Source: Gallionella sp. (GTDB lineage Bacteria; Pseudomonadota; Gammaproteobacteria; Burkholderiales; Gallionellaceae). Taken from it: a stretch of DNA of 18,728 nucleotides. The position numbers were made by a program, and so were the translations under genes. The notes beneath the pieces were generated by a model. The model did not search any database, was not told the DNA's origin, and saw only the letters and a program-made list of their open reading frames with translations. The stretch lies in NCBI GenBank assembly GCA_030690245.1, contig JAUYGW010000182.1, forward strand, positions 1 to 18,728, written 5' to 3'. Of this stretch, positions 1 to 8,698 are shown one piece after another; positions within the stretch are counted from its first letter, which is position 1; each line of letters opens with the position of its first letter.

Positions 1-449
1 CCGCCGGCGAGCCACTGCTGTCACACTTCATGATCTGGCGCATCAGCTTCGTCTCGGTGCTGCTGGCGGCGGGGGTGATCGCGCTGTTCCTGTGGGTGCT
101 CGCGCGCGGCGACAGTATTGAGACCGCGCGCACCGTCGCGGTCAATGCGCTGGTGGTGGGCGAGATCGCCTACCTGTTCAACTGCCGCTACCTGCTCGCA
201 CCGGTGCGCAACTGGCAGGACTTCAGCGGCAACCCCTACGTGCTGCTCAGCATCGGCGTGCTGGTCGTCATCCAGACGGCATTTACCTACCTGCCGTTCA
301 TGCAGAAGCTGTTCGGCGTGGTCGCCCTCGACGCGGCAGCCTGGGGGTTGATCGCAGGCTTCGGCATGCTGCTGTTCGTCGCGGTCGAACTGGAAAAGCT
401 GGCGATAAACAAATTGGGCGAGCGCCGCGCTGGAATGGATCGAGGATGA
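1..449 (+). CDS. P-type cation-transporting ATPase, C-terminal fragment (5' end outside window)
   Basis: The open frame enters from the left edge (first full codon at base 3) and ends with TGA at 447-449, so only the last 148 residues are visible. The segment starts with GEPLLSHFMIWRI, typical of the junction just after the catalytic domains in type II (Ca2+/Na+/K+-type) P-type ATPases. It is followed by four hydrophobic stretches (about residues 10-36, 43-64, 76-100 and 109-131 of the visible part), matching the family's last membrane helices (Cation_ATPase_C). The phosphorylation (DKTG), nucleotide-binding and hinge motifs must lie upstream, so ion specificity cannot be judged. The methionine codon at base 30 is internal, not the true start. 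The stop overlaps the next gene's ATG (ATGA at 446-449), which suggests translational coupling to the DUF502 gene. Family assignment is from recall of the conserved C-terminus. Confidence 0.8.
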   Translation, partial: AGEPLLSHFMIWRISFVSVLLAAGVIALFLWVLARGDSIETARTVAVNALVVGEIAYLFNCRYLLAPVRNWQDFSGNPYVLLSIGVLVVIQTAFTYLPFMQKLFGVVALDAAAWGLIAGFGMLLFVAVELEKLAINKLGERRAGMDRG

Positions 450-1183
450 GCATGAACGATGGCAGCATGAAAGCCGACCCTTCGGTGCAACTCCCGCCGG
501 AAAACGCGACCGGCCGGGGCGCGCATGCCGCGCGCTACATACTGATCGTCTTCTTCACCGTCGCGCCGCTGTGGGTGACCGGGCTGGTGTTCGTTTTTCT
601 GCTCGGCATTCTCGCCGACGTGGGCACGCCGCTGCTGCGCGCCGCAGGCCGCGCCATGCACCCGTTCTCGGAAACGCTGTCCGGCTGGTTGCTCGATTCC
701 GCCTTCCAGAAACTCATCGCGATCCTGCTCACGCTGGGCGGGCTGTACGCGATCGGCATGCTGGCCTCGCTGGTGCTGGGGCGCAAATTGCTGCACTGGT
801 TCGAAGGGATGCTCGCGCGCCTGCCGCTGGTGCAGACCATCTATGGCGGCACCAAGCGCTTTCTCGCGAGCATGCGCAAGCCGCCGGTTTCCGGCCAGCG
901 CGTGGTGCTGATCAGCTTCCCGACGCCGGAGATGAAGGCGCTCGGCTTCGTCACCAAGATCATGCGCGACGAAACGACCGGACGCGAGCTGGCGGCGGTA
1001 TACGTGCCGACCTCGCCGAACCCGACTTCCGGTTATATCGAGATCGTCCCGCTCGAGGACGTGGTGCAGACCGACTGGACGATGGAAGAGGCGATGAGCT
1101 TCGTGATGACCGGCGGCGCGAACGCGCCGGATCATGTGCGCTACACGCGTGCGCCGGCGGCCGAGGATGAGCGGGGTGCGTAA
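446..1183 (+). CDS. DUF502 family inner-membrane protein
   Basis: This 245-residue protein has a polar N-terminus, two membrane segments (about residues 31-57 and 88-112) and a soluble C-terminal domain. The family hallmarks are visible: LPLVQTIYGGTKRF at 126-139 and PTSPNPTSGYIEIVPLEDV at 188-206, ending in the usual acidic and Gly-rich tail segment (EEAMSFVMTGG). These identify the DUF502 (PF04367) family, whose biochemical role is not established. Members are inner-membrane proteins of roughly 200-250 residues, so this one is full length. The chosen start at 446 overlaps the upstream ATPase stop (ATGA); a second ATG at 452 is an equally plausible start. It overlaps tamA by 17 bases, placing it inside an apparent operon with the envelope-assembly genes, so a membrane or envelope role is a reasonable inference only. 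Confidence 0.85.
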   Translation: MSMNDGSMKADPSVQLPPENATGRGAHAARYILIVFFTVAPLWVTGLVFVFLLGILADVGTPLLRAAGRAMHPFSETLSGWLLDSAFQKLIAILLTLGGLYAIGMLASLVLGRKLLHWFEGMLARLPLVQTIYGGTKRFLASMRKPPVSGQRVVLISFPTPEMKALGFVTKIMRDETTGRELAAVYVPTSPNPTSGYIEIVPLEDVVQTDWTMEEAMSFVMTGGANAPDHVRYTRAPAAEDERGA

Positions 1184-2915
1184 CCGCAAGCCGCTTTTTC
1201 TTGCGGCATATTGCCTCGCCTTGCTGAGCGCCCCGGCGGGCGCGGAAACCCCGGCGGATGCACCGGAGACGGCGGTGACGCTGGTCGCGCCGGAACCGGT
1301 CCGCGCCTTTCTCGCGAAACATCTCGAGTTGCCGGCGCGCCTGACTGGCGAAGACGCGCAGGCCGTGCTGACGCGCCGTGCCGGTCGCGCGGCGGCCGAT
1401 CTGCTCGCCACAGAGGGTTATTTCACGCCGCGCATCGAGGTGCGCCGGACGGCGGCCGCGCTGGCTGTCGAAGTCGAGCCGGGGCCGCGCACGCGGGTCG
1501 ACAGCGTCGCCATCGAATTTCTCGGCGATCTGGCGAATGAAGATGCCGAACGCGCCGCCCGCCGCGAGCGTCTGCGCGCGAACTGGCCGCTCAAGGCGGG
1601 CGCGTTTTTCCGTTCGGCGGACTGGGAAGCCGCGAAATCCGCCCTGCTGGCCGATGTCGCCGCAGCCGACCATGCGGCGGCGCGCCTCGCCGGAAGCCGC
1701 GCCGAAATCGATCCTGCGCATGCGAAAGCACGGCTGACCGTCGTGATCGACGCCGGCCCGGCCTACCGCTTCGGCGCGCTCTCCATCGAAGGGCTGGAAC
1801 GCTACGATGCGGCGCTGGTGCAGGGGCTCGCGCCCTTTGCGGCGTGCGAAGCCTATCGCCGCGACGCGCTGCTGACCTTCCAGACGCGTTTGCAGAACAC
1901 GCCCTGGTTCCATTCGGTGATTGTCGAGGCCGATCCGGCCGCAGCCATCGGCGATGCCGTGCCGGTGCATGTGACGCTCGCCGAGACGCCGTCCAAACGC
2001 GTCGGTTTCGGCCTCGGCTACGGCACCAATGCCGGCGCGCGCGGCGAGGTCAACTACCGCAATCATGATTTTCTCGGCCGCGCCTGGGATTTGAACAGCG
2101 GCCTGCGCGTCGAGGAAAAGCGCCAGGCCCTGTTTGCCGACCTCGGCCTGCTGCCCGATGCGCGCGGCTACCGCCTGGGTTTCGGCGGCCGGCTCGAGGC
2201 CAGCGACATCCAGGGCCTTGCCAGCACGCGCCAGGTGCTGGGGGCGAGCCGCAGCCGCGTCGCAGACCGGGTCGAAACGCGGCTCGGCCTCGAGTGGCAG
2301 CGCGAGGAGCGCCGCCCAGCCGGCGCCGCCATCGAAACCGATGATGCCCTGGCGCTCGACTGGCGCTGGATCCGCCGCGCAGCAGACGATGCGCTGAATC
2401 CCCGTCGCGGCAATGTCATCGATTTCCGGCTGGGCGGCGCCTCGACACACCTGTTGTCCGACCGCGATTTCGTGCGCACCCAGCTGCGCGCGCAGCAGTG
2501 GTGGCCCATCGGCGAGCGCGACACGCTGTCGCTGCGCGGCGAAGCCGGCTACACCGCAGCCACGTCGCGTTTCGGCATCCCGCAGGATTACCTGTTCCGC
2601 ACCGGCGGCGCTCAAACGGTGCGCGGATATGCCTACCAGAGCCTCGGCGTGCGCGAGGGCAACGCGGTGGTCGGCGGTCGCGCGTTGCTGGTCGGCAGCC
2701 TCGAATACACGCACTGGTTCGGCGGGTCATGGGGCGTGGCGGCGTTCGCCGATGGCGGCGACGCGGCCGACCTTTGGCGTGACCTGAAGCTGGCCACCGG
2801 TGTCGGCGCGGGCGTGCGCTGGAAGAGTCCGGTCGGCCCGCTCGCCTTTGACCTGGCGCGCGGCAGCCGCAGCGGCCGCTGGCATCCTCATTTTGCGTTG
2901 CTGGTGGCTTTCTGA
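1167..2915 (+). CDS. tamA: Outer membrane TAM complex beta-barrel TamA (Omp85/BamA superfamily)
   Basis: TamA is the outer-membrane half of the translocation and assembly module, which helps insert outer-membrane proteins such as autotransporters. The 582-residue protein begins with a signal peptide (basic RNRK, hydrophobic core, likely cleavage after AGA at about residue 26). It continues with POTRA-like domains over about residues 35-272, whose last repeat ends before LAETPSKRVGFGLGYGTN, and then a 16-strand-type barrel to the end. The Omp85 loop-6 signature VRGY lies at 485-488 in RTGGAQTVRGYAY, and the protein ends in the aromatic residue F expected of outer-membrane barrels. An ATG at 1134 would also be in frame, but 1167 is preferred because it gives a compact signal peptide directly after a GAGG-type ribosome site. 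The stop codon overlaps the tamB start (TGATG), the classical tamA-tamB arrangement. Confidence 0.93.
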   Translation: MSGVRNRKPLFLAAYCLALLSAPAGAETPADAPETAVTLVAPEPVRAFLAKHLELPARLTGEDAQAVLTRRAGRAAADLLATEGYFTPRIEVRRTAAALAVEVEPGPRTRVDSVAIEFLGDLANEDAERAARRERLRANWPLKAGAFFRSADWEAAKSALLADVAAADHAAARLAGSRAEIDPAHAKARLTVVIDAGPAYRFGALSIEGLERYDAALVQGLAPFAACEAYRRDALLTFQTRLQNTPWFHSVIVEADPAAAIGDAVPVHVTLAETPSKRVGFGLGYGTNAGARGEVNYRNHDFLGRAWDLNSGLRVEEKRQALFADLGLLPDARGYRLGFGGRLEASDIQGLASTRQVLGASRSRVADRVETRLGLEWQREERRPAGAAIETDDALALDWRWIRRAADDALNPRRGNVIDFRLGGASTHLLSDRDFVRTQLRAQQWWPIGERDTLSLRGEAGYTAATSRFGIPQDYLFRTGGAQTVRGYAYQSLGVREGNAVVGGRALLVGSLEYTHWFGGSWGVAAFADGGDAADLWRDLKLATGVGAGVRWKSPVGPLAFDLARGSRSGRWHPHFALLVAF

Positions 2916-5900
2916 TGACGTTTCTCGGCAGGTTTTCGCGCCGTTTCCGCTTGCTGGCGGCGCTGGCCGTTGCCTTGCTCACCGCGATGCTGGGCGGACT
3001 GGGCTGGCTGCTGTTCGCCGAAAGCGGCCTGACCTGGACTGCCGCGATGCTGGAGCGCAACAGCGGCGGGCAGGTGCGCATCGAAGGCGCGCGCGGACGC
3101 CTGTTCGGGCCGCTGACCCTGGAGCGCCTGCATGTCGCCTCCGGCGAGGATCGCTACCTGTTCCACGATATCGAACTTGCCTGGAACCCGGGGTCGCTGC
3201 TCGGCGGCCTGCTGGAAGTTCATACTTTGAAGGTCGCCCGTGTCGAACTGCTGTGGCCGGACGATGCCGCGTCCCTCGCGCCGCCCGCCAGCCTGCGCCT
3301 GCCGTTCACCCTGCGCCTGGACGCGCTGGAAATCGGCACCGTCGAAATGCACGACGCCCCGTTCCCTCTTGCCCGCGAGCTGAAGGCGGCGCTTTCCAGC
3401 GATGGCGTGACGCATCGTATCGACGCGCTTTCCGTCGGCCTCGATGCCGGCACATTGACGGGGCAGGGCACGCTCGCTGCCGCCGCGCCTTTCGAGCTGC
3501 GCGCCGAGGCGTGGCTGGCCGGTACCGGCACACCGGCACTGCAAGTGGCGGCGCATATCGACGGCACGCTGGAGTCGATCGCGATCGGCTTCGACGGACA
3601 AGGGGAAGGCTTTTCCGTCGTGGGGAAGGCCGGCCTGCAACCCTTCGCCGCGCATAGACTGGCCGCCTTGCAGATGTCGGCGCGCGGCCTCGATCCGCGC
3701 GTCTTTGCCGCCGCCGCGCCACACGCGCTGCTGGCGCTGGAAATCGATCTGGCACCGCAAGCCGACGGCGCGCTGGCCGGCAGCCTGCGCGCGGACAATG
3801 CCGCGCCGGCACCGCTGGATCGCGGCGGGCTGCCGTTCTCGCGCACCGAAGCCAGCCTGCTGCTGCACTGGGACGCCAGCCCGCGCCGGCTGCGCCTCGA
3901 CGATCTGACGCTGAAAGCCGGCGCTCGCGGGACGGTGAGCGGCCGCGTCGATCTGGTCTGGCCGGATAACGCGCCCTGGCCGCAGGGTGAAGCCGATCTC
4001 AAGGTGGCGCAGCTCGATCCGTCCGCGCTGCATTCCGCGCTGCGCCCCGCAAGGCTGGCGGGCCGTATCCTGATGAGCGGCGATGCCGGCGCGCAGCAGG
4101 CCACGCTGGCGCTTGCCGACGGCACGCGGCGGCTCGATGCGGAAATCGCGCGGCGCGGCGACACGCTCATGCTCTCCCGCCTGCTTCTCGCGCAGGGCGA
4201 GGCGAGTCTTTCCGGCGCGGGCGAACTGCGGCTCGATGCGCCGCGCGCCTTTCGCTTCGCCGGCCAGTTGCGGCACTTCGACCCGTCCGCCTTCGTCGAT
4301 GCGCCCTGGGCCAATCCAAATGCCGCCGACATGAACGCCGAATTCGAGGCCAGCGGCCGCCTTGCGCCACAACTCGAAGGCCGCCTGCGCTTCGCTCTGG
4401 GCAAGAGCCGCCTGGCCGGCCAGCCGCTGACAGGCGATGGCAACCTGAGCTTCGCCGGGCTCGACCGGCCGGACGATCTGATCATTGCCAACGGCAAGGC
4501 ATATCTGCGCGGCACGCTGGATATCCGGCTGGGCGGCAGCCGCCTGGACATGAAGGGCGGCTGGGGCGGCCCGGGAGAAAAGCTGGCACTGAGCCTGAAG
4601 GCGCCCGACCTGGCGCGCCATCGGGCGCTGGTTCCGGGCTTGCCGCCGGATTTGACCGGAGCGCTCGATCTGTCTGTCGAGGGCACGCCCATGCAACACC
4701 GGCTGCGCGCCAGCGCCAGCCTGCCGGTCGGGCGCGCCATTCATTTGACGGCAACCGGGGACCTGACGGCATCCGGTGCGCTGCACGCGCCTTCGCCGAA
4801 TTGGCGCGACCTTGCCTGGCGGGGCACCGTCGAATCATTGTCCCTCTCGGGGGATTTTCCGCTCGCGCTGACTTCCCCGGCGCAACTGACGGCGAGCCGC
4901 GAGCGCATCGTGCTCGGCGCGGCCGGACTGGCTTTTGCGGGCGGCCGCATCCTGCCGGCGGAAATCGCCTGGCAGCCCGGTCGCTGGACCAGCCGCGGCC
5001 GTTTCACCGGCATCGCCTTGCGTCCCGGAGATGAGGCGCATGCCGGCCTGGAGCCGTTGCGCATCGGCGGCGCATGGTCGCTGGCGGGCGCAACGCATAT
5101 CGAGGGCTGGCTGCGCGCCGAACGAGAGAGCGGCGACTGGGTGCTGCCCGGCATTTTGCCGCCCGCGATGCGCGCGGCCGGCCTCGAAACCCTGCATCTG
5201 AAGGCGCAGGGCGCGGGCGGGCGGGCGCGCCTCGATTTCGAGGCCGCCGGCCGCCGCATCGGGCGCTGGCAGGCGGGCGCCACATTGCCGCTCGAAGGCG
5301 GCGCGGCGGGCTTCGCCATCCCGCAAGGGCCGCTCGCCGGCTGGCTGAAGGCCGCGGTCACGGATCTGGCCTGGGTGGCTCCGGCCATCGACGGCAACCT
5401 GACCAGCGCCGGATCGCTCGATATCGACGCCACACTTTCCGGCACGCTCGCTGCGCCGATCCTGCGCGGCCATCTGCGCGGCGGCGGGCTGGCCATCGGC
5501 CTGATCGACCAGGACATCCAGTTGCGCGACGGCGAGCTCGCGATCCGCTTCGACCAGGAGCGCGCGCTGGTGGAGCGACTGACCTTCGCCGCGCCGCACC
5601 ATCCGCCGGATCGCGCCGCGCGCACGGCAGGTTTCGCTTCCCGTGCGGAACCAGGCCGCCTGAACATCGGGGGCGAACTCGACCTGCGCCGGCGCGGCGC
5701 CAGCCTCACCGCCACGCTGACCCGATTGCCGCTCTCGCAACGCCCGGAACGCTGGGTGGTGGCGTCCGGCACGGCAAGGCTCGACTATGGCGGCGAACGC
5801 CTTCCCGGCAGGCTGAGAATCGGCGCCGAACTCGCCGCCGACGCCGGCTTCATCGCCGAGGCGGCAAGCGGCCGCCCCGAACTGGCCGAGGACATCGTCG

Positions 5901-6646
5901 TACTCGGCCAACTGCCGGTCGAGCGGCGCGGGCCGCGCGTCGAGGGCGACATCGCGTTCGATCTGGGCGAGCATTTCCACCTGCGCGCCGCCGGGCTTGC
6001 GGCGCGCCTTGCCGGCCGGCTGCGCGTGCGCGGCGGGGGCGACGGCCCGTTGGCCGCGACAGGCAGCATCGCCGCCCGCGACGCCACCTTCGATGCCTAC
6101 GGCCAGCGCCTCACCGTCGAGCGCGGCATCGTGAATTTCCAGGGGCCGCTCGACGATCCGGGCCTGAACGTGCTGGCGTTGCGCAAGGGCCTGGCGGTCG
6201 AGGCCGGTGTTAGCGTCACCGGCACGGCGCAGCGCCCGGTGGTGCGCCTCGTCTCGACACCGCCGGTGCCGGATGCGGAAAAGCTGTCCTGGATCGTCCT
6301 CGGCCGCCCCACGGACGCCAGCGGCACCGACGCCTCGCTGCTGCTGGCCGCCGCCGGCGCGATTCTCGGCGGACAGGATGAAGGGTTGACGGCGCAACTC
6401 GCGCAGGCCTTCGGCATCGACGAGATATCCTTGCGCCAGGCGCCGACCGGCGACCCGCTCACCGGCCAGATTCTGACCCTCGGCAAGCGCCTGTCGGCGC
6501 GCACCCAGATCGGTTACGAGCAGGGGCTGACGGCGGCGACCGGGGCGGTCAAACTGACCCATGCGCTGACGCCGCGCATTTCCGTCGTCACGCGATCCGG
6601 GGAGGATAATGCGATCGACGTGTTCTACCACTTCGCTTTCGACTGA
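2915..6646 (+). CDS. tamB: TAM complex inner-membrane-anchored protein TamB (AsmA-like/DUF490)
   Basis: TamB spans the periplasm between the inner membrane and TamA. It is thought to form a long hydrophobic groove used in outer-membrane protein assembly and/or phospholipid transport. The 1243-residue length matches the family (about 1250). An N-terminal membrane anchor lies at about residues 12-34 after a basic FSRRFR stretch. A very long region of short amphipathic beta segments follows, and then the conserved C-terminal TamB domain: YGQRLTVERGIVNFQGPLDD from residue 1062, DAEKLSWIVLGRP from 1120, and a final stretch of alternating beta strands ending in YHFAFD. The start codon overlaps the tamA stop by one base. 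Several long antisense frames here are by-products of the high GC content. Confidence 0.93.
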   Translation: MTFLGRFSRRFRLLAALAVALLTAMLGGLGWLLFAESGLTWTAAMLERNSGGQVRIEGARGRLFGPLTLERLHVASGEDRYLFHDIELAWNPGSLLGGLLEVHTLKVARVELLWPDDAASLAPPASLRLPFTLRLDALEIGTVEMHDAPFPLARELKAALSSDGVTHRIDALSVGLDAGTLTGQGTLAAAAPFELRAEAWLAGTGTPALQVAAHIDGTLESIAIGFDGQGEGFSVVGKAGLQPFAAHRLAALQMSARGLDPRVFAAAAPHALLALEIDLAPQADGALAGSLRADNAAPAPLDRGGLPFSRTEASLLLHWDASPRRLRLDDLTLKAGARGTVSGRVDLVWPDNAPWPQGEADLKVAQLDPSALHSALRPARLAGRILMSGDAGAQQATLALADGTRRLDAEIARRGDTLMLSRLLLAQGEASLSGAGELRLDAPRAFRFAGQLRHFDPSAFVDAPWANPNAADMNAEFEASGRLAPQLEGRLRFALGKSRLAGQPLTGDGNLSFAGLDRPDDLIIANGKAYLRGTLDIRLGGSRLDMKGGWGGPGEKLALSLKAPDLARHRALVPGLPPDLTGALDLSVEGTPMQHRLRASASLPVGRAIHLTATGDLTASGALHAPSPNWRDLAWRGTVESLSLSGDFPLALTSPAQLTASRERIVLGAAGLAFAGGRILPAEIAWQPGRWTSRGRFTGIALRPGDEAHAGLEPLRIGGAWSLAGATHIEGWLRAERESGDWVLPGILPPAMRAAGLETLHLKAQGAGGRARLDFEAAGRRIGRWQAGATLPLEGGAAGFAIPQGPLAGWLKAAVTDLAWVAPAIDGNLTSAGSLDIDATLSGTLAAPILRGHLRGGGLAIGLIDQDIQLRDGELAIRFDQERALVERLTFAAPHHPPDRAARTAGFASRAEPGRLNIGGELDLRRRGASLTATLTRLPLSQRPERWVVASGTARLDYGGERLPGRLRIGAELAADAGFIAEAASGRPELAEDIVVLGQLPVERRGPRVEGDIAFDLGEHFHLRAAGLAARLAGRLRVRGGGDGPLAATGSIAARDATFDAYGQRLTVERGIVNFQGPLDDPGLNVLALRKGLAVEAGVSVTGTAQRPVVRLVSTPPVPDAEKLSWIVLGRPTDASGTDASLLLAAAGAILGGQDEGLTAQLAQAFGIDEISLRQAPTGDPLTGQILTLGKRLSARTQIGYEQGLTAATGAVKLTHALTPRISVVTRSGEDNAIDVFYHFAFD

Positions 6647-7066
6647 AAGCCTGTTCGCGCTGTTGCACAAAAACGATCAGGATCAACCTGGAAAATATAG
6701 TTCACCACGAAGATCACGAAGATTTTTGCCGTGCCTCGAAACTCGCCTTTGGCTCGTTTTCATGGTGTTGCGCGCATTTGAACACTCACCCGCTGGATGT
6801 CTGGAATCGTTGGAGCAACCCACGGTTTTCCTTCGCGTTCTTCGTGTTCTTCGTGGTTTAAATGAGGTCAGGATCAATACCGGCAGCGGCGGTGAAACAC
6901 TGGAGTTCGGGAAGATAAGCGCGACCGTCTCCGGGTTCTGGAACTTGAAGGTGAACACGGCCGCGCTGATGAATCCCGTTCGACATTCTGCCGGCAAAAG
7001 CCGACAATCCGGCGTATCAAACATGAGGAATCGTATCGTGCAAACAGGATTTTACAAGAGGCTGAA
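6647..7066. other. Intergenic region between tamB and the Na/Pi transporter gene
   Basis: This 420-base stretch contains no convincing gene. The left half carries the CTTCGTG inverted repeat described separately. The right half (about 6868-7066) has GC-rich, codon-like composition with an uninterrupted frame on the minus strand, but I recognise no protein in it. A short inverted repeat GCCGG/CCGGC (6990-6994 and 7009-7013) has no T-tract. No convincing sigma70 promoter or intrinsic terminator was found. A ribosome-binding site AAGAGG at 7055-7060 serves the gene starting at 7067. Confidence 0.6.
6701..6860. repeat. Inverted repeat of 9-bp-spaced CTTCGTG/CACGAAG units, copy 1
   Basis: The left arm (6701-6724) contains CACGAAG at 6706 and 6715. 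The right arm (6831-6860) contains the complementary CTTCGCG/CTTCGTG units beginning at 6831, 6840 and 6849, so all units are exactly 9 bp apart. Comparing 6701-6724 with the reverse complement of 6837-6860 gives 19 of 24 identical bases. The two arms enclose about 110 bp of unrelated sequence. The direct repeat TCAGGATCAA occurs at 6677-6686 and 6868-6877, just outside the arms, and could be a target duplication. A second copy of the same arms lies at 15174-15281. Unit design and intergenic location suggest a dispersed, non-coding element able to form a long hairpin. Confidence 0.85.
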
Positions 7067-8698
7067 GTGAGCGACTGGGCGTCCATCGGCAGCCTGCTCG
7101 GCGGCATCGGCCTGTTTTTGCTCGGCATGGGGCTGATGACCGACGGGCTCAAGCTCGCCGCCGGTTCGGCGCTGGAGCGCATCCTCACGAGTTCGACCAA
7201 GACCCGTTTGCGCGGGCTGGCCTCGGGCGCGCTGGTGACGGCGCTGGTGCAATCGTCCAGCGCGGTGACGGTGGCCGCGATCGGCTTCGTCAACGCCGGC
7301 CTGCTGACGCTGGGGCAATCGCTATGGGTGCTGTTCGGCGCCAACGTCGGCACCACCATGACCGGCTGGCTGGTGGCGCTGGTGGGATTGAAATTCAAGA
7401 TCGAGTTGCTGGCGCTGCCGCTGATCGGCATCGGCATGGCGCTGCGCCTGTCCGGCGGCAACAGCCGGCGCGGTGCGCTGGGCATGGCGCTGGCCGGGTT
7501 CGGTGTGCTGTTTCTCGGCATCGACATGCTCAGGGAATCCTTCTCCGGTTTCACCAGCGATTTTTCGCTGAACGAACTGGGCGGTGCGACCGGCACCCTG
7601 ATGCTGGTGCTGTCCGGCATCCTGATGACGGTGCTGATGCAGTCGTCCAGCGCCTCGCTCACCATCGCGCTGACTGCCGCACAGGGCGGGCTGATAACGA
7701 TCGAGAGCGCGGCGGCCGTGGTGATCGGCGCCAACGTCGGTACCACGGTCACTGCGCTGATCGCCGCGATCGGCGCGACACCGAACGCGAAACGTGCCGC
7801 CAGCGCGCATGTGCTGTTCAACCTGCTGACCGGCATCGTCGCCTTGCTGTTGCTGCCGCTGTTGCTCGCCCTGATCGGCGCGCTGCGCGGGTGGCTGGAG
7901 TTGGATGCCGCGCCGGCCGTCACGCTGGCGATGTTCCATACGGTGTTCAATCTGCTCGGCGTGGCGCTGATGTGGCCGCTGGTCAGTTATTTGACGCGCT
8001 TTTTGGAACGGCGTTTCCGCACCGCGGAAGAGGACGAGGCGCGCCCCCGTTACCTGGATGCCAACGTGGCCGAGGTGCCCGCCCTGGCGCTCGACGCGCT
8101 GCAGCGGGAAGTGCGCCGCATGGGCGGCATCGCGCTGCGCATGATGCGCGAGGCGCTGGGCGGCGCGGCCGGCGAAAGGCTGGCGCGCGACCAGCAGATC
8201 GTCTCCGGGCTGAATCTCGCCATCGCCGGCTTCATCGCGCGGCTGAACCGTGCCGGCATGTCCCCCGACAGCGCGCAACGCCTGCCGGACATCCTGCGCA
8301 TCGCGCGCTATTACGAAATACTGGCTGAACTGGCGCTGGAAACGGCGGCGGCGATGCGGGAAACCACCTCGCCCGCACCTGCCGAGGCGGGAAAATTTGC
8401 CGCCCAAGCGGAGGCATTGCTGGATGCTGTCGATTCGGAAAAGGCGCTGCCGGAAATAATACCGATCGACACTGTTTGCGTCGAAACCTGCCTGGAAACA
8501 ATGGAAGAACGCTACCAGATACTGAAGTCGCACCTGCTGGAGGCGGGCGCGCAGGGCCAGTTGCCGGTGGCGGACATGGATGCGCGCCTGCGTGTCGCCA
8601 GCGCTACCCACCGTGCGGTGCAGCAAGCGGCCAAGGCGGCGCGGCTGCTCAACGGCTATGCGCTTTTGCCCCGCTCCTCTTCGATCACCGGTTTGTAA
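7067..8698 (+). CDS. Na/Pi cotransporter family protein with PhoU-like C-terminal domain
   Basis: Members of this family (PF02690) move phosphate, or another anion, with sodium across the inner membrane. The 543-residue protein has the two inverted membrane repeats of the family, each with QSSS (62-65 and 192-195) followed by GANVGTT (91-97 and 221-227), together with many hydrophobic helices up to about residue 330. From about 340 to the end the protein is soluble and helical, resembling the PhoU-like domain fused to many bacterial members such as E. coli YjbB. Translation starts at GTG 7067, the first codon after a well-placed AAGAGG (7055-7060). The 3' end overlaps the convergent antiporter gene by 43 bases. 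Substrate is inferred from family; phosphate uptake versus export cannot be told from sequence. Confidence 0.9.
   Translation: MSDWASIGSLLGGIGLFLLGMGLMTDGLKLAAGSALERILTSSTKTRLRGLASGALVTALVQSSSAVTVAAIGFVNAGLLTLGQSLWVLFGANVGTTMTGWLVALVGLKFKIELLALPLIGIGMALRLSGGNSRRGALGMALAGFGVLFLGIDMLRESFSGFTSDFSLNELGGATGTLMLVLSGILMTVLMQSSSASLTIALTAAQGGLITIESAAAVVIGANVGTTVTALIAAIGATPNAKRAASAHVLFNLLTGIVALLLLPLLLALIGALRGWLELDAAPAVTLAMFHTVFNLLGVALMWPLVSYLTRFLERRFRTAEEDEARPRYLDANVAEVPALALDALQREVRRMGGIALRMMREALGGAAGERLARDQQIVSGLNLAIAGFIARLNRAGMSPDSAQRLPDILRIARYYEILAELALETAAAMRETTSPAPAEAGKFAAQAEALLDAVDSEKALPEIIPIDTVCVETCLETMEERYQILKSHLLEAGAQGQLPVADMDARLRVASATHRAVQQAAKAARLLNGYALLPRSSSITGL

Noticed and set aside
960..2714. 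Long minus-strand frame (584 codons) antisense to the DUF502 gene and tamA
   Set aside because: The sense strand encodes clear DUF502 and TamA proteins. The antisense product has low-complexity Arg/Ala-rich composition typical of GC-rich shadow frames.
2888..6670. Two minus-strand frames of more than 600 codons across tamB
   Set aside because: They are antisense to a full-length TamB with recognised ends. Their translations are Gln/Arg/Ala-rich with no domain pattern.
6609..7070. Plus-strand frame of 153 codons after tamB
   Set aside because: It starts inside tamB, crosses the inverted repeat and has no ribosome site or recognisable protein pattern.
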